A stretch of DNA of 27,574 nt from the NCBI GenBank assembly GCA_964496595.1, contig CAZCAI010000055.1, positions 1 to 27,574 on the forward strand, read 5' to 3'. Below are positions 7,502 to 17,460 of this stretch, piece after piece. Below the pieces are notes generated by a model that saw only the letters and a list, made by a program, of their open reading frames with translations, searched no databases and was not told the origin of the DNA. Source of the stretch: JAAAOZ01 sp964496595 (GTDB lineage Bacteria > Chloroflexota > Anaerolineae > B4-G1 > SLSP01). A program made the position numbers and the translations under genes. Within the stretch, counting starts at the first letter, position 1; each line of letters begins with the position of its first letter.

Positions 7502-10500
7502 TCACGTTTCTACCCACCCTTCTTGTTGAGCATACAGCGCGACCTGCTCGCGGTTTTTGAGGTGCAGGCGTTCCATAATCTCACCCATGTGGTATTTGAC
7601 CGTGCGCTCGCTGATGTAGAGTCGCTGCCCAACCTCTTTGTACGTCAAACCCTGCGCGACCCATTGCAGAACTTCGAGTTGCCGGCCGGTAAGGATGTCC
7701 TCCCCCATGGCGGAAGTTGGTTGCTCATCCCCTATGGCCGGGCCAGATGTATCTGCCGGAGGCGCATTTTCCTCCTCTATATCCTGATGCACCAATTCCA
7801 TCAGGACCCGCTTAGCTAATCCCGGCGCGATGACGATCTCGCCCCGCATCAGATCGGAGAGCATCCTGAAGAGGGTGACGCTATCGAGGCTTTTGAGCAG
7901 GTACCCGGACGCGCCGTTTTTGAGGGCCGCGAACAGTGTGTCATCATCGGCGGCCACGGTGAGCATCACAATTTTGATGTCGGGCAGTTCAGCCAAGATG
8001 CGGCGCGTGGCTGTCACGCCATCGCACTGCGGCATATTCACATCCATCAAGATGACCTCCGGGCGCAATTGATGGGCCAACGCTAAGGCTTCCAGGCCGT
8101 CGTGCGCCATCCCCACCACCTGCACGCCGCGTGCGCTGAGCATGTTGTACAGCCCTTCCAGGAAGAGCGGGTGATCATCCACCAGCAGAACGCGCAACGC
8201 GCGCGCGCTATCGCGATCAAGTTCCACGGCATCAGCGTGGGAAGGGGTGAGAACGCGCGGCATTCTCACGGCGACCCGGGTGCCCTCGCCAGGGGCCGTG
8301 GTCACCTCTAAACTGCCGCCGACGGAGGCGATACGCTCGCGCATAATCTTAAGTCCAAAATGCGCTTCCGGCTCGTAAGGGGACGGCGCATCAGGCGAAT
8401 CAAGCGCAAAGCCCACGCCGGCGTCCGCAATCACAACCATCGCCCACTCGTCGTCCAGCGTCAACGTAAGGCGCGCACTATCGACGCCCGCGTGCCGCGC
8501 GACGTTGGTCAGCGCCTCCTGCAAGACCCGCAGCAGTTGCACTTCCACTTCCACCGCTAAGAAATGCACGGGCAAATCGTCCGGCAGGGATAACTGCACG
8601 GTCAAATCATAACGCTGTTGGAGCGCGTGGAGGTATTTGCGCAGCGCGGCGCTAAAATTATCCGCCGCTGCGCCGGACTGACGAATGCCCAGGATATACT
8701 CGCGCACGTCGTGTTGAGCGGATTGAGCCACCTGCACCAGTTGGGCAAGCGCCGCTTCTGCTTGCGGCGTCTGCTGGCGGCCCAATAAATCTAGCGCCGT
8801 CTGCGCCTGCATATTGACGTAGCCCATCACCTGGCCCAGGTCGTCGTGCAACTCGCGCCCGATGCGCTCGCGTTCTTCTAGCATCGCCAGTTGGCGCTGT
8901 TGCACCAGCACTTGTCGCTCGGCCTCTTTGATCTGGGTGATGTCGGTCGCCACTTCCAGCCGCACCAGCCGCCCATCCGTCCAGCGGATGGCCTGATCCT
9001 GAATGTGATACCAGCGCCCGTTGACGGTGTTTTGCATCTCCCAGGCGACAATCCCGACCGGCTCGCCCGCGTCGGTGAGCAGGCGGTCGTTGGTACAGAA
9101 CGCGCACGGGCCACGCTGTCCGGCCTGGAAGGCCTGCCAGCAGACCTGGCCTTCTACATCGCCAAACAGCGCGCGCGAATACTGGTTGACGAACAAAATC
9201 TCATACGTGGTCATATCGGCCACGTATATGATGGCCTCCATGCTGTTCATCACGGCGGCGAAGCGCTCTTCGCTTTCCCGCAAGCGGGTCTCGGCCTGCT
9301 TGCGCTCGGTAATATCGAGGACGTGGGAGATGAAGTACAGCGGCGCCCCTCGCTCGTCACGCGCCAACGAGGAGACCACCTGCCCCCAAATCAGATGCCC
9401 GTCCCGGTGATAGTACAGCTTCTCGAATTGGGCATGCCGGGCAGCTCCCGCGGTCGCCTCATCGATAAACGTCGGGCTGACCTCGATGTAGTCCGGGTGG
9501 GTGATGTCATTGACGTGCATACCCACCATCTCCGCGCTCGTGTAACCGAACATCTCGCCCATCCGTTGGTTGACCTGCAAAAGGCGCCCGTCCACATCCA
9601 CCAGGCACATGCCCGCGCTCGAATGCTCGAACGCCAGCCGGAAGCGCTCCTCGCTCTCGCGCAAGGCCAACTCGGCCTCTTTGAGCACGGTGATGTCCTG
9701 GAAGCTCCCCGACAGCCGCACAACCTGACCGTCCAGCACATCCGCGTTCCCAATGTTGCGCGTCCAGCGGCGCTCCCCGCGCGCGGTGACGATCTCCAGT
9801 TCCAAGTCCCAGGGAACGCCCTCTTGCGCGCCGCGTTCCACCGCCGCGCGAATCAGCGGTTGGTGCTCTGGTGTGTAGAAGGTCAACACTTCCTCCAGGT
9901 CCGGGGGCTGCTCCGGCGGCAGACCGAAGATGCGCGCCACTTCTGCCGTCCAGGTGAGGCGTTGCGTCGGTACGTGCAACGCCCAGCCACCTAGCCGCGC
10001 CAACTGCTGCGTCTCCTGTAACAGCGTCTCGCTGGCGCGCAACTCCCGCGTGCGCGCGGCAACCTGCGCTTCCAACTCGCGATTGCGCTGGCGGATGGCG
10101 CGGTCGCGCGTATACATCCCGCCCATAACCACGCCCACCAGCGTCAGCCCCAACGCGAGGCGGAAGGCCCACGTCTCCCACCAGGGCGGCGTGATGGCGA
10201 CAGCGATACGCGCGCCATCCTCGTTCCACACGCCATCACTGTTGGAGGCTTTGACATGAAAGGTGTACTGTCCGGGACGGAGGCTGGTGTACGTGGCAAA
10301 GCGGCGCTGGCTGTCCACGTAGACCCAATCGGGGTCTACGCCTTCCATCCTATAGGCGTATTGGTTCTTCTGCGGCGCGGTGAAGCTGAGCGCGGCAAAT
10401 TCAAAGCTGAAGACGGATTGGTTGTAGTTGAGCGTGATGTCCCGCGCCAGGTTGATGTGTTGCTGCAAGGACGAATCGCCGCCGATGGGCACGGGCTGGT

Positions 10501-12640
10501 TGAAAATCTGAAAATCGGTCAGGACGACGGGGGGGGCGTAGGGGTTGTCCGTCAGCGCGGTGGGGTCGAAGACGTTGAAGCCATTGTCGCCGCCGACGTA
10601 TAGCATGCCGGTGCGACTGCGCGCCCGCGCCAGCCGCCGGAAGCTCAAGCCTTGCAAGCCATCGTGATGATCGTAGTTGCGGAAGTCGCCCGTGCGGGGA
10701 TCGAAGCGACTCAGCCCGCGATTGTTCGTGCCAAGCCACAGGTACGGGCCGCCTTGTTCCGCCGGTGTGGTATCCTCTAAAATGAAGTTGATGTAATTGC
10801 CCGGCAGCCCGTCTTTCTCGGTATAGTGAATGAAATGCCTGGTGGCAGGATCGAACCTGTTCAAGCCTGTTTCCGTAGCAACCCACAGTGTCCCGTTCGT
10901 GTCACGGAGAATATCAAGAACGCTCCCGGGACTGATGCTATCGGGGGTATCAGCAATGTGCTGATAGTGCGTGAAGACCCCGGTAGCCGGATCGAAATGG
11001 TCCAAACCGATCCCGGCCAGACCCACCCACAGCGTTCCATCTGCGTCATTGTGCAAAGATAGCACCCGATTATCCGCAATGGAGGCGGGATTATTGGAAT
11101 CGTACTGATAACGGGTAAACGTTTCTGTGGCCGGATCGAAATGATTCAAACCGCCGCCCCATGTGCCGATCCAGAGTCCATCCGCGCCATCTCCGGCCAA
11201 AACCAGGATAAGATTGCTGCCCAAACTAGTTGGGTCGGCGGAATCGTGCCGGTAGTGCGTAAAAGTCCCCGTGGCGCGGTCGAATTTATCCAGGCCTCCA
11301 CCCCAGGTTCCGATCCACAGCGTCCCCACCGGATCCTCATAGAGCGACACCAACTGGTTCACGCTCAAGCTGGTCGGATCAGCGGGATCATGCTGATAGT
11401 GCGTAAAGCGCCCCGCGCGCGGATCGAAGTGATTCAGGCCCCCTTCGCCCAAAGCAATCCAGATGAAGCCCTGGCGGTCTTCGTAAATTTGATTGACGAC
11501 ATTCCCGCTGAGGCCGGCGTCGTCGCCGGCTTGATGAAAATAATGGGTGAAGTGCGCGGCGCGGCGGTCGAGCCGGTCTACACCGCTCGCCATCGTGCCG
11601 ATCCACAGCGCGCCAGCGCGGTCTTCGTACAAGGAGAGCAAACTAACGTCGCTAATGCTATACGGGTTGCCTGATTCCGACCGATACGCGGTAAAGACGC
11701 CCGTGGCGCGGTCGAAGTGATTCAGACCGCCTTCCGTCGCTAACCAAAAATTACCCCCGCTATCCTCCAGGATGGCGCGGACGATGTTGCTGCTCAAACT
11801 GTGCGGATTACCCGGTTCGTACTGAAACGCCGTAAACGCGCCGGTCGCCCGGTCGAAGCGATTCAGCCCGCCGCCCTCTGTGCCAATCCACAGGACGCCC
11901 GCGCGGTCTTCATAAATGCTCGTGACGACATTATGGCTGAGGCTGCGCGGGTCGTCGGGATCGTGGCGGTAATGAACAAAGTCGCCCATAGCCGGGTCGA
12001 AGCGCTCCAGCCCGCCCGACGTGCCCACCCAGAGCCCGCCCTGGGTATCTGCGTAGACGGCCCACACCAGGTCGTGACTCAAGCTGGCGGGGTTCTGCGG
12101 ATCGTGTAAAAATTGCTCGAACTGCCCGGTCTCCCGGTCGAAGCGCTGGAGTCCACCGAGCGCGCCCACCCACAAATCCCCCGCACTGTCTAGCGTGATC
12201 GCCCGCACGCGCGGATAGCTTGCGTCCGTGGCATCGGGGGGATAGCGCGTGAACGTCTCCGTGGCCGGATCGAAGCGGTTCAGCCCATTGACCGTGCCGA
12301 TCCATAGATAGCCCGCCGGGTCTGCATACAGCGCGTTGACCGCGCTGGCGCTGAGGCTCTGCGGATTGTCCGGGTCGTGGCGATAGGTGACAAACGTGTA
12401 GCCGTCATACTTTGCCAACCCATCTTCCGTGCCGAACCACATAAAGCCCTGGCGATCCTGGAGGATGGCGAGTACGTGCCGCCCCGGCAAGCCCTCGTTG
12501 GGGGTCAGATGCTCGAAGCGCGGTGGGGGAGAGTTTTCCTGCGCCGCGACGCCGCGCGCCAGGAGCAAGCATACCACGCCAACGATGATGAAGCTAAGCC
12601 AGCAACGCACCGCCGTGTTAAATACTCCTTTGAATTTCAT
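7502..12640 (-). CDS. Hybrid one-chain two-component system: propeller sensor, PAS, NarL-type kinase, receiver, LuxR HTH
   Basis: This 1,712-residue protein starts at ATG 12640 (MKFKGVF), preceded by GAGGT; the upstream open frame is only a translated tandem repeat and a gap. Residues 1-33 are a signal peptide or anchor. Fourteen Reg_prop repeats (W-I-G-T-x-x-G-L-x-x-F-D, about 41-690) should form two seven-bladed propellers. A Y_Y_Y domain (about 740-815) and a membrane helix (about 823-845) follow. Three PAS domains lie at about 870-1235; the third has a PCAFCT motif (C1179, C1182). The HisKA_3 box RELHDDLGQ holds H1265, and the GHKL domain is about 1370-1460. The receiver (about 1480-1600) has VDD and phospho-acceptor D1533. 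A LuxR/NarL helix-turn-helix ends the chain (about 1648-1712). It probably senses an extracellular ligand, perhaps a glycan as for propeller hybrids of Bacteroides, and regulates transcription from the membrane. Confidence 0.93.
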   Translation of the reverse strand: MKFKGVFNTAVRCWLSFIIVGVVCLLLARGVAAQENSPPPRFEHLTPNEGLPGRHVLAILQDRQGFMWFGTEDGLAKYDGYTFVTYRHDPDNPQSLSASAVNALYADPAGYLWIGTVNGLNRFDPATETFTRYPPDATDASYPRVRAITLDSAGDLWVGALGGLQRFDRETGQFEQFLHDPQNPASLSHDLVWAVYADTQGGLWVGTSGGLERFDPAMGDFVHYRHDPDDPRSLSHNVVTSIYEDRAGVLWIGTEGGGLNRFDRATGAFTAFQYEPGNPHSLSSNIVRAILEDSGGNFWLATEGGLNHFDRATGVFTAYRSESGNPYSISDVSLLSLYEDRAGALWIGTMASGVDRLDRRAAHFTHYFHQAGDDAGLSGNVVNQIYEDRQGFIWIALGEGGLNHFDPRAGRFTHYQHDPADPTSLSVNQLVSLYEDPVGTLWIGTWGGGLDKFDRATGTFTHYRHDSADPTSLGSNLILVLAGDGADGLWIGTWGGGLNHFDPATETFTRYQYDSNNPASIADNRVLSLHNDADGTLWVGLAGIGLDHFDPATGVFTHYQHIADTPDSISPGSVLDILRDTNGTLWVATETGLNRFDPATRHFIHYTEKDGLPGNYINFILEDTTPAEQGGPYLWLGTNNRGLSRFDPRTGDFRNYDHHDGLQGLSFRRLARARSRTGMLYVGGDNGFNVFDPTALTDNPYAPPVVLTDFQIFNQPVPIGGDSSLQQHINLARDITLNYNQSVFSFEFAALSFTAPQKNQYAYRMEGVDPDWVYVDSQRRFATYTSLRPGQYTFHVKASNSDGVWNEDGARIAVAITPPWWETWAFRLALGLTLVGVVMGGMYTRDRAIRQRNRELEAQVAARTRELRASETLLQETQQLARLGGWALHVPTQRLTWTAEVARIFGLPPEQPPDLEEVLTFYTPEHQPLIRAAVERGAQEGVPWDLELEIVTARGERRWTRNIGNADVLDGQVVRLSGSFQDITVLKEAELALRESEERFRLAFEHSSAGMCLVDVDGRLLQVNQRMGEMFGYTSAEMVGMHVNDITHPDYIEVSPTFIDEATAGAARHAQFEKLYYHRDGHLIWGQVVSSLARDERGAPLYFISHVLDITERKQAETRLRESEERFAAVMNSMEAIIYVADMTTYEILFVNQYSRALFGDVEGQVCWQAFQAGQRGPCAFCTNDRLLTDAGEPVGIVAWEMQNTVNGRWYHIQDQAIRWTDGRLVRLEVATDITQIKEAERQVLVQQRQLAMLEERERIGRELHDDLGQVMGYVNMQAQTALDLLGRQQTPQAEAALAQLVQVAQSAQHDVREYILGIRQSGAAADNFSAALRKYLHALQQRYDLTVQLSLPDDLPVHFLAVEVEVQLLRVLQEALTNVARHAGVDSARLTLTLDDEWAMVVIADAGVGFALDSPDAPSPYEPEAHFGLKIMRERIASVGGSLEVTTAPGEGTRVAVRMPRVLTPSHADAVELDRDSARALRVLLVDDHPLFLEGLYNMLSARGVQVVGMAHDGLEALALAHQLRPEVILMDVNMPQCDGVTATRRILAELPDIKIVMLTVAADDDTLFAALKNGASGYLLKSLDSVTLFRMLSDLMRGEIVIAPGLAKRVLMELVHQDIEEENAPPADTSGPAIGDEQPTSAMGEDILTGRQLEVLQWVAQGLTYKEVGQRLYISERTVKYHMGEIMERLHLKNREQVALYAQQEGWVET

Positions 12641-12790
12641 GTGAACCTCAGTGTAAACCTCAGTGTAAACCTCAGTNNNNNNNNNNNNNNNNNNNNNNNN
12701 NNNNNNNNNNNNNNNNNNNNNNNNNNNNNNNNNNNNNNNNNNNNNNNNNNNNNNNNNNNNNNNNNNNNNNNNNNNNAACCTCAGTATCAA
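12641..12790 (-). repeat. 12-bp tandem repeat in the kinase leader, interrupted by the gap
   Basis: On the minus strand the unit ACTGAGGTTTAC repeats head to tail; three copies (the last with TTCAC) precede the start codon and part of another lies on the far side of the gap. Each unit contains GAGG, so the array presents several Shine-Dalgarno cores, the last one correctly placed for ATG 12640. The period is a multiple of three and the array would read T-E-V-Y if translated. The true copy number is hidden by the gap. Confidence 0.8.
12677..12776. other. Assembly gap of 100 N
   Basis: Exactly 100 N, a conventional placeholder for a gap of unknown length. Both edges are copies of the 12-bp repeat, so the gap is probably a collapsed or unresolved tandem array. 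Confidence 0.95.
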
Positions 12791-12808
12791 TCCCAATATT
12801 CGGTTCCC

Positions 12809-12828
12809 ATCGATATAAATCGATATAA
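12809..12828. promoter_or_regulatory. Tandem 10-bp direct repeat upstream of the sensor kinase
   Basis: ATCGATATAA occurs twice with no spacer. The copies are one helical turn apart, a layout suited to a dimeric activator, and they lie in the upstream region of the LuxR-output sensor kinase. A TATAAT-like hexamer on the minus strand at 12918-12923 lies further upstream but has no good -35. Operator function is a guess. Confidence 0.3.
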
Positions 12829-12991
12829 GACGTTAGGACAATTGTCATAGACACCTGCGGTAACGAGGGCTGTGAACTGCGAGAAAGTCGATGTTATCAC
12901 TTTGACCTCAATGCTTAATTATACCCCAACATCAGGGAACCCGTTGGATTTCCTTCCGGCGACGTCCCCCACGCTCCCCCTTCTATCCCAT

Positions 12992-13025
12992 GAAGAAGCC
13001 CCCAGGGGCGGAGACCGCTGGGGGC
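12992..13025 (-). terminator. Probable terminator after the HndC/NuoF-like gene
   Basis: On the minus strand GCCCCCAG and CTGGGGGC form an 8-bp GC stem, followed by TTCTTC. It starts about 30 bp beyond the stop of the flavoprotein gene. The T-tract is short, so termination may be partial. Its position suggests that the redox operon ends here. Confidence 0.5.
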
Positions 13026-13053
13026 TGGATTGCACGTCTTAAATACTAGCGGG

Positions 13054-14814
<1,761 letters not shown>

Positions 14815-14828
14815 ATTACCTCCTTAAG

Positions 14829-14859
14829 CTAAGGATCGACGCCGCGACGCCATCCTTAG
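14829..14859 (-). promoter_or_regulatory. Hairpin just upstream of the NuoF-like Shine-Dalgarno
   Basis: CTAAGGAT and ATCCTTAG form an 8-bp stem across a GC-rich loop, ending a few bases before AAGGAGGT of the flavoprotein gene. It could affect translation or mRNA processing between the two subunit genes. No known riboswitch is recognised. Confidence 0.3.
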
Positions 14860-14913
14860 GACTTGATGGAACTTGATCGTCCTTGTCGTCACAGATACGT
14901 AGGCGCCGGACGG

Positions 14914-15273
14914 CTACGCCTCGACAGTCCACGCCTCAATAGGCTCGCCCGCGATAATGTGCTTCGCGATCAATTCGGGCACCCGCGACTCGTCGATGTG
15001 GCCATAGGTGACCATCTCCTGATCGCCCACCTTCACCTGGACAATCGGTTCGTACTCACACAGGCCGATGCAGCCCGTCTGCGTCACGGTGACGTCGCTG
15101 ATGTTCTTCGCCTCGAGTTCTTCTAAAATGGCGCTCATCGTATCCCGCGCGCCGGCGGCGATCCCGCAAGTGCCCATCGCGACAACGACGCGAGCGCGGG
15201 AGCTTTCCTGCGACATCTTGCGACGTTCCAGGGCGCGCTCCTTAATCTTCTTCAGTTCATCTAAGCTCTTCAT
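14914..15273 (-). CDS. hndB: HndB-like thioredoxin-fold [2Fe-2S] protein
   Basis: This 119-residue cytoplasmic ferredoxin-like protein resembles HndB of NADP-reducing hydrogenases, which carries one [2Fe-2S] cluster in an electron chain between NuoE- and NuoF-type partners. The lysine/arginine-rich start (MKSLDELKKIKERALERR) is typical. The cluster motifs are GTCGIAAGA (C36) and TGCIGLC (C68, C72). Only three cysteines are present, so the fourth ligand is either not a cysteine or is replaced; whether this is normal for HndB needs an alignment. The start at ATG 15273 has GGAGG about 10 bases upstream. It lies between the GHKL ATPase and the NuoF-like gene, and may supply the cluster missing from the cysteine-free N-terminal domain of the latter. 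Confidence 0.88.
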   Translation of the reverse strand: MKSLDELKKIKERALERRKMSQESSRARVVVAMGTCGIAAGARDTMSAILEELEAKNISDVTVTQTGCIGLCEYEPIVQVKVGDQEMVTYGHIDESRVPELIAKHIIAGEPIEAWTVEA

Positions 15274-15332
15274 GTTTTAAGCCTCCTGCCTTATGCTATA
15301 TACTTTACAATGTATGTATAAATAAACTGCCT

Positions 15333-15394
15333 GGCGAATAAATTCGCTACATTTACAAAACCGGCCTTCGCCGGTTCAATCTCAGTCGCCGAAG
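15333..15394 (+). repeat. Dispersed hairpin repeat, copy 1
   Basis: A 62-bp element with a GGCGAATAAATTCGC near-palindrome, an ACCGGC-CTTC-GCCGGT hairpin and a CTCAGTCGCCGAAG tail. A second copy lies at 24444-24508 in the same orientation, differing by a 3-bp indel and about seven substitutions. It lies in the 167-bp spacer upstream of the HndB-like gene. It is probably a non-autonomous REP-like or MITE-like family. Confidence 0.7.
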
Positions 15395-15440
15395 GGCGGT
15401 TGCATAATTGTGGCCCGTGGTTTTTCTTTGACCCAACGGC

Positions 15441-16034
15441 CTAATGGCCGTGGGAACCGCCGGCCCTCGCGGGCTGCACCTCGCCGCCTAAGTCGGCGAG
15501 ACCCTCTTTGAGATGCCCCCGCAAGAAGGCCAGCACCTCTGGATCGGAAAGAGCGACTTCATCTCCCAGCATCTCCCGCACCTCGCGGGTATCCAAGACA
15601 AACTCGCGCCCATCGACGCGATGGTAATAGAGCAGATTCGCCTGGGGATACCCAACGATGATGCACATCAGCGTACCGATCAAATCGCCTAACGGCGGGC
15701 GGTCGATGTGACTGTGCTGAAATATGGCTTCCACAGTGGTGCCCTGCTGCTTCTTCGAACGGATCTCGAAAGACCCGTTGCACATCTCGGCCATCTGTTT
15801 GAAAAAAGGAATGCCCAGACCCACCTTGCGCGTCGTGCGCGTAGTCACCCACGGGTCCGAAATGTGACGTACAAAGGTCTCGTCCATACCGCTGCCGTCG
15901 TCCTCAACGGCGAGGACCAGGCGATCTTCGGTCAGATCCTCTTCGATCTCGATCCGCACCAACGTCGCGCCGGCCTTGACGCAATTTTCGACAATATCCA
16001 GGATATGTTGTGACAACTCCCGGAAGACGGTCAT
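15441..16034 (-). CDS. Stand-alone GHKL ATPase of the hydrogenase-type cluster
   Basis: This 197-residue protein has a histidine-kinase-type ATP-binding domain without a phosphorylatable His box. The N-box is HILDIVENCVKAGA (N17), the G1 box EDDGSGM (44-50), the G2 box KVGLGIPF (70-77) and the G3 box GTTVEAIF. The stretch SDPWVTTRTTRKVGLG is characteristic of the ATPase found beside nuoE-like genes in hydrogenase operons of anaerobes. A C-terminal half of about 85 residues has no recognised domain. Its ATG directly follows the TAA of the NuoE-like gene, so the two are translationally coupled. A role as anti-sigma-like or kinase-like regulator of the complex is inferred and unproven; a chaperone or assembly ATPase is possible. 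Confidence 0.85.
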   Translation of the reverse strand: MTVFRELSQHILDIVENCVKAGATLVRIEIEEDLTEDRLVLAVEDDGSGMDETFVRHISDPWVTTRTTRKVGLGIPFFKQMAEMCNGSFEIRSKKQQGTTVEAIFQHSHIDRPPLGDLIGTLMCIIVGYPQANLLYYHRVDGREFVLDTREVREMLGDEVALSDPEVLAFLRGHLKEGLADLGGEVQPARAGGSHGH

Positions 16035-16526
16035 TTATTTATAATTGCGCAACGTCTTTGCCACATCGGAGGGGCCAACGCGCCCCAGAATGTCATCATC
16101 GATCATCACGACAGGCGCCTGCGAGCACGCGCCCACGCAGCGGCAAATCTCCAACGTAAAGCGCCGATCCTCCGTCGTCTCGTTCAGATCGACGCCCAAA
16201 ACCTGTTGATACTTCTCCACAATCGCCGGGCCGCCCCGCACGTAGCAGGCCGTGCCCATGCAGATACTGATCTTATGACGGCCAATCGGGCTGGTGCGAA
16301 AGAAGGAGTAGAAGGTCAACACGCCATAGAGATGGCTTAAGGAAACTTCCAACGCATCGGCCAGATATTTTTGCATCGGCGGCGAGACATACCCAATTTG
16401 CTCCTGGGTCAGCGTCAATACCACCATCGTCGCGCCGGGTTTATCTCGATTTTGCTCCAAAATGTCATCTAAAATGGCTTGATGTTCCGGGCTAATCTCC
16501 AATGCTTCTTCAACAACTATGCTCAT
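16035..16526 (-). CDS. nuoE: NuoE/HndA-like [2Fe-2S] subunit
   Basis: This 163-residue protein is the thioredoxin-fold [2Fe-2S] partner of NuoF in complex I-like diaphorases and of HndA/HydC in NAD(P)-linked hydrogenases. The four expected ligands are present: C89 and C94 in CMGTAC, C130 and C134 in CRCVGAC. The conserved helical N-terminal part includes QEQIGYVSP and LYGVLTFYSFF. It is of normal family length. The start at ATG 16526 has GAGGTGAGAG upstream. It begins a tight set with the GHKL ATPase, HndB-like and NuoF-like genes, with a possible promoter in the 166-bp spacer before it. Confidence 0.95.
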   Translation of the reverse strand: MSIVVEEALEISPEHQAILDDILEQNRDKPGATMVVLTLTQEQIGYVSPPMQKYLADALEVSLSHLYGVLTFYSFFRTSPIGRHKISICMGTACYVRGGPAIVEKYQQVLGVDLNETTEDRRFTLEICRCVGACSQAPVVMIDDDILGRVGPSDVAKTLRNYK

Positions 16527-16635
16527 TCTCTCACCTCAATTACATGATTCTAGTTCATACAATGATCAACGGCGGGGCAAGTTACAGTCAGATCACTCTA
16601 CATCATAGGGAATTGACCGCCATAAGCCTAGTGAT

Positions 16636-16641
16636 ATTATA
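16636..16641 (-). promoter_or_regulatory. Possible -10 element for the NuoE-like operon
   Basis: TATAAT on the minus strand lies 110 bp upstream of the NuoE-like start in the only sizeable spacer of the cluster. There is no good -35 at 16-18 bp spacing, so an activator would be needed, or the genes are read from further upstream. Confidence 0.4.
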
Positions 16642-16692
16642 CACGCTTTTAAAAGAAGGGCATCCCCTGGCACGGTGAGTCCTCCTGGGGGA

Positions 16693-17433
16693 CTATGGTA
16701 CATAGACCCGGCGTTCTCCTTCGCCGCGCAGCGCCTTGCGCATTTCATCCAAGCTGGGGCGCTGCATGACGAAAATCGTCATTACCTTGCCGATCCAATC
16801 CAGCCAGTGGGCATCCGAGTTGGTGATAATGGGAATATCAGGCAGATGGGGATAGGTTGTGCGGGCCTCGCTGGGCCGCATATTGAAGGACACCTCGGCG
16901 GCGTCAGCGGTCAGATCCGGCGGCCAGAGGCCCAAAATGACCATCAGGCCCTTGGCCGGGCGCTCGATGTGCGCCGGGAAGACCAGGCCGCCCAGCTTGC
17001 GCGCCGCGCGAGCGGCCGTCTCGAGGCTGACCTCGGCGGGCAGTTGGCGCATCCGCGTATCCTCGGCGACGAACTCGCCCGCCGCATCGACGATATACTG
17101 CGGCCCGAAGCGCTCCGGGTCATTCTCCATCTCCGGCAACCACGCCTCGACCTGCGCCTCCCACGCCTCCGCCTGCGCCAGCGAATCGAAGAGACAGACG
17201 ATCTCCACCTCCTCCTGCGTCTGAAGCTCCATGCCGGGCAGCACGGCCAGCCCCGATCCCTCGGCGGCCTCCATCACGGTGCCGGCGTTGCGCGTGGTGT
17301 TGTGATCCGTGATCGCGATGATGTCCAACCCTTTGCGCAACGCCTCATCCACGATGAGCGGCGGGATCATCTCCACCTCGGCGCACGCGGAAAGGAGCGT
17401 GTGAATATGCAGATCCGCTCGATACTCGCGCAT
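16693..17433 (-). CDS. PHP-domain metal-dependent phosphoesterase
   Basis: This 246-residue cytoplasmic protein has the N-terminal PHP motif ADLHIHT (H9, H11), ITDHN (D43, H44), FPAHIERP and a C-terminal NSDAHWLD. These are the metal ligands of PHP hydrolases such as nucleoside diphosphate or 3',5'-phosphate phosphoesterases. The substrate cannot be read from sequence. It starts 27 bp after the end of the preceding DRTGG gene. PHP proteins often sit in this place in anaerobes' hydrogenase clusters, between DRTGG proteins and the NuoE-like subunit, which suggests a small-molecule or cofactor-related role. Confidence 0.9.
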   Translation of the reverse strand: MREYRADLHIHTLLSACAEVEMIPPLIVDEALRKGLDIIAITDHNTTRNAGTVMEAAEGSGLAVLPGMELQTQEEVEIVCLFDSLAQAEAWEAQVEAWLPEMENDPERFGPQYIVDAAGEFVAEDTRMRQLPAEVSLETAARAARKLGGLVFPAHIERPAKGLMVILGLWPPDLTADAAEVSFNMRPSEARTTYPHLPDIPIITNSDAHWLDWIGKVMTIFVMQRPSLDEMRKALRGEGERRVYVP

Positions 17434-17460
17434 ACCCTCGCTCTGGGGTCTGGGGCGACC

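Noticed and set aside
8891..9994. 367-codon plus-strand open frame opposite the sensor kinase
   Set aside because: It mirrors the PAS-domain coding strand in a GC-rich region and has no domain or ribosome-binding site.
12641..12796. N-terminal extension of the sensor kinase through the gap (TEVY repeats)
   Set aside because: The reading frame includes 100 N and repeat sequence, while MKFKGVF at 12640 gives a normal signal peptide with a Shine-Dalgarno.
15436..15450. Terminator at the end of the stand-alone GHKL ATPase gene
   Set aside because: The CGGCC-TTA-GGCCG type hairpin overlaps the stop codon but has no T-tract on the minus strand; downstream genes appear to belong to the same cluster.
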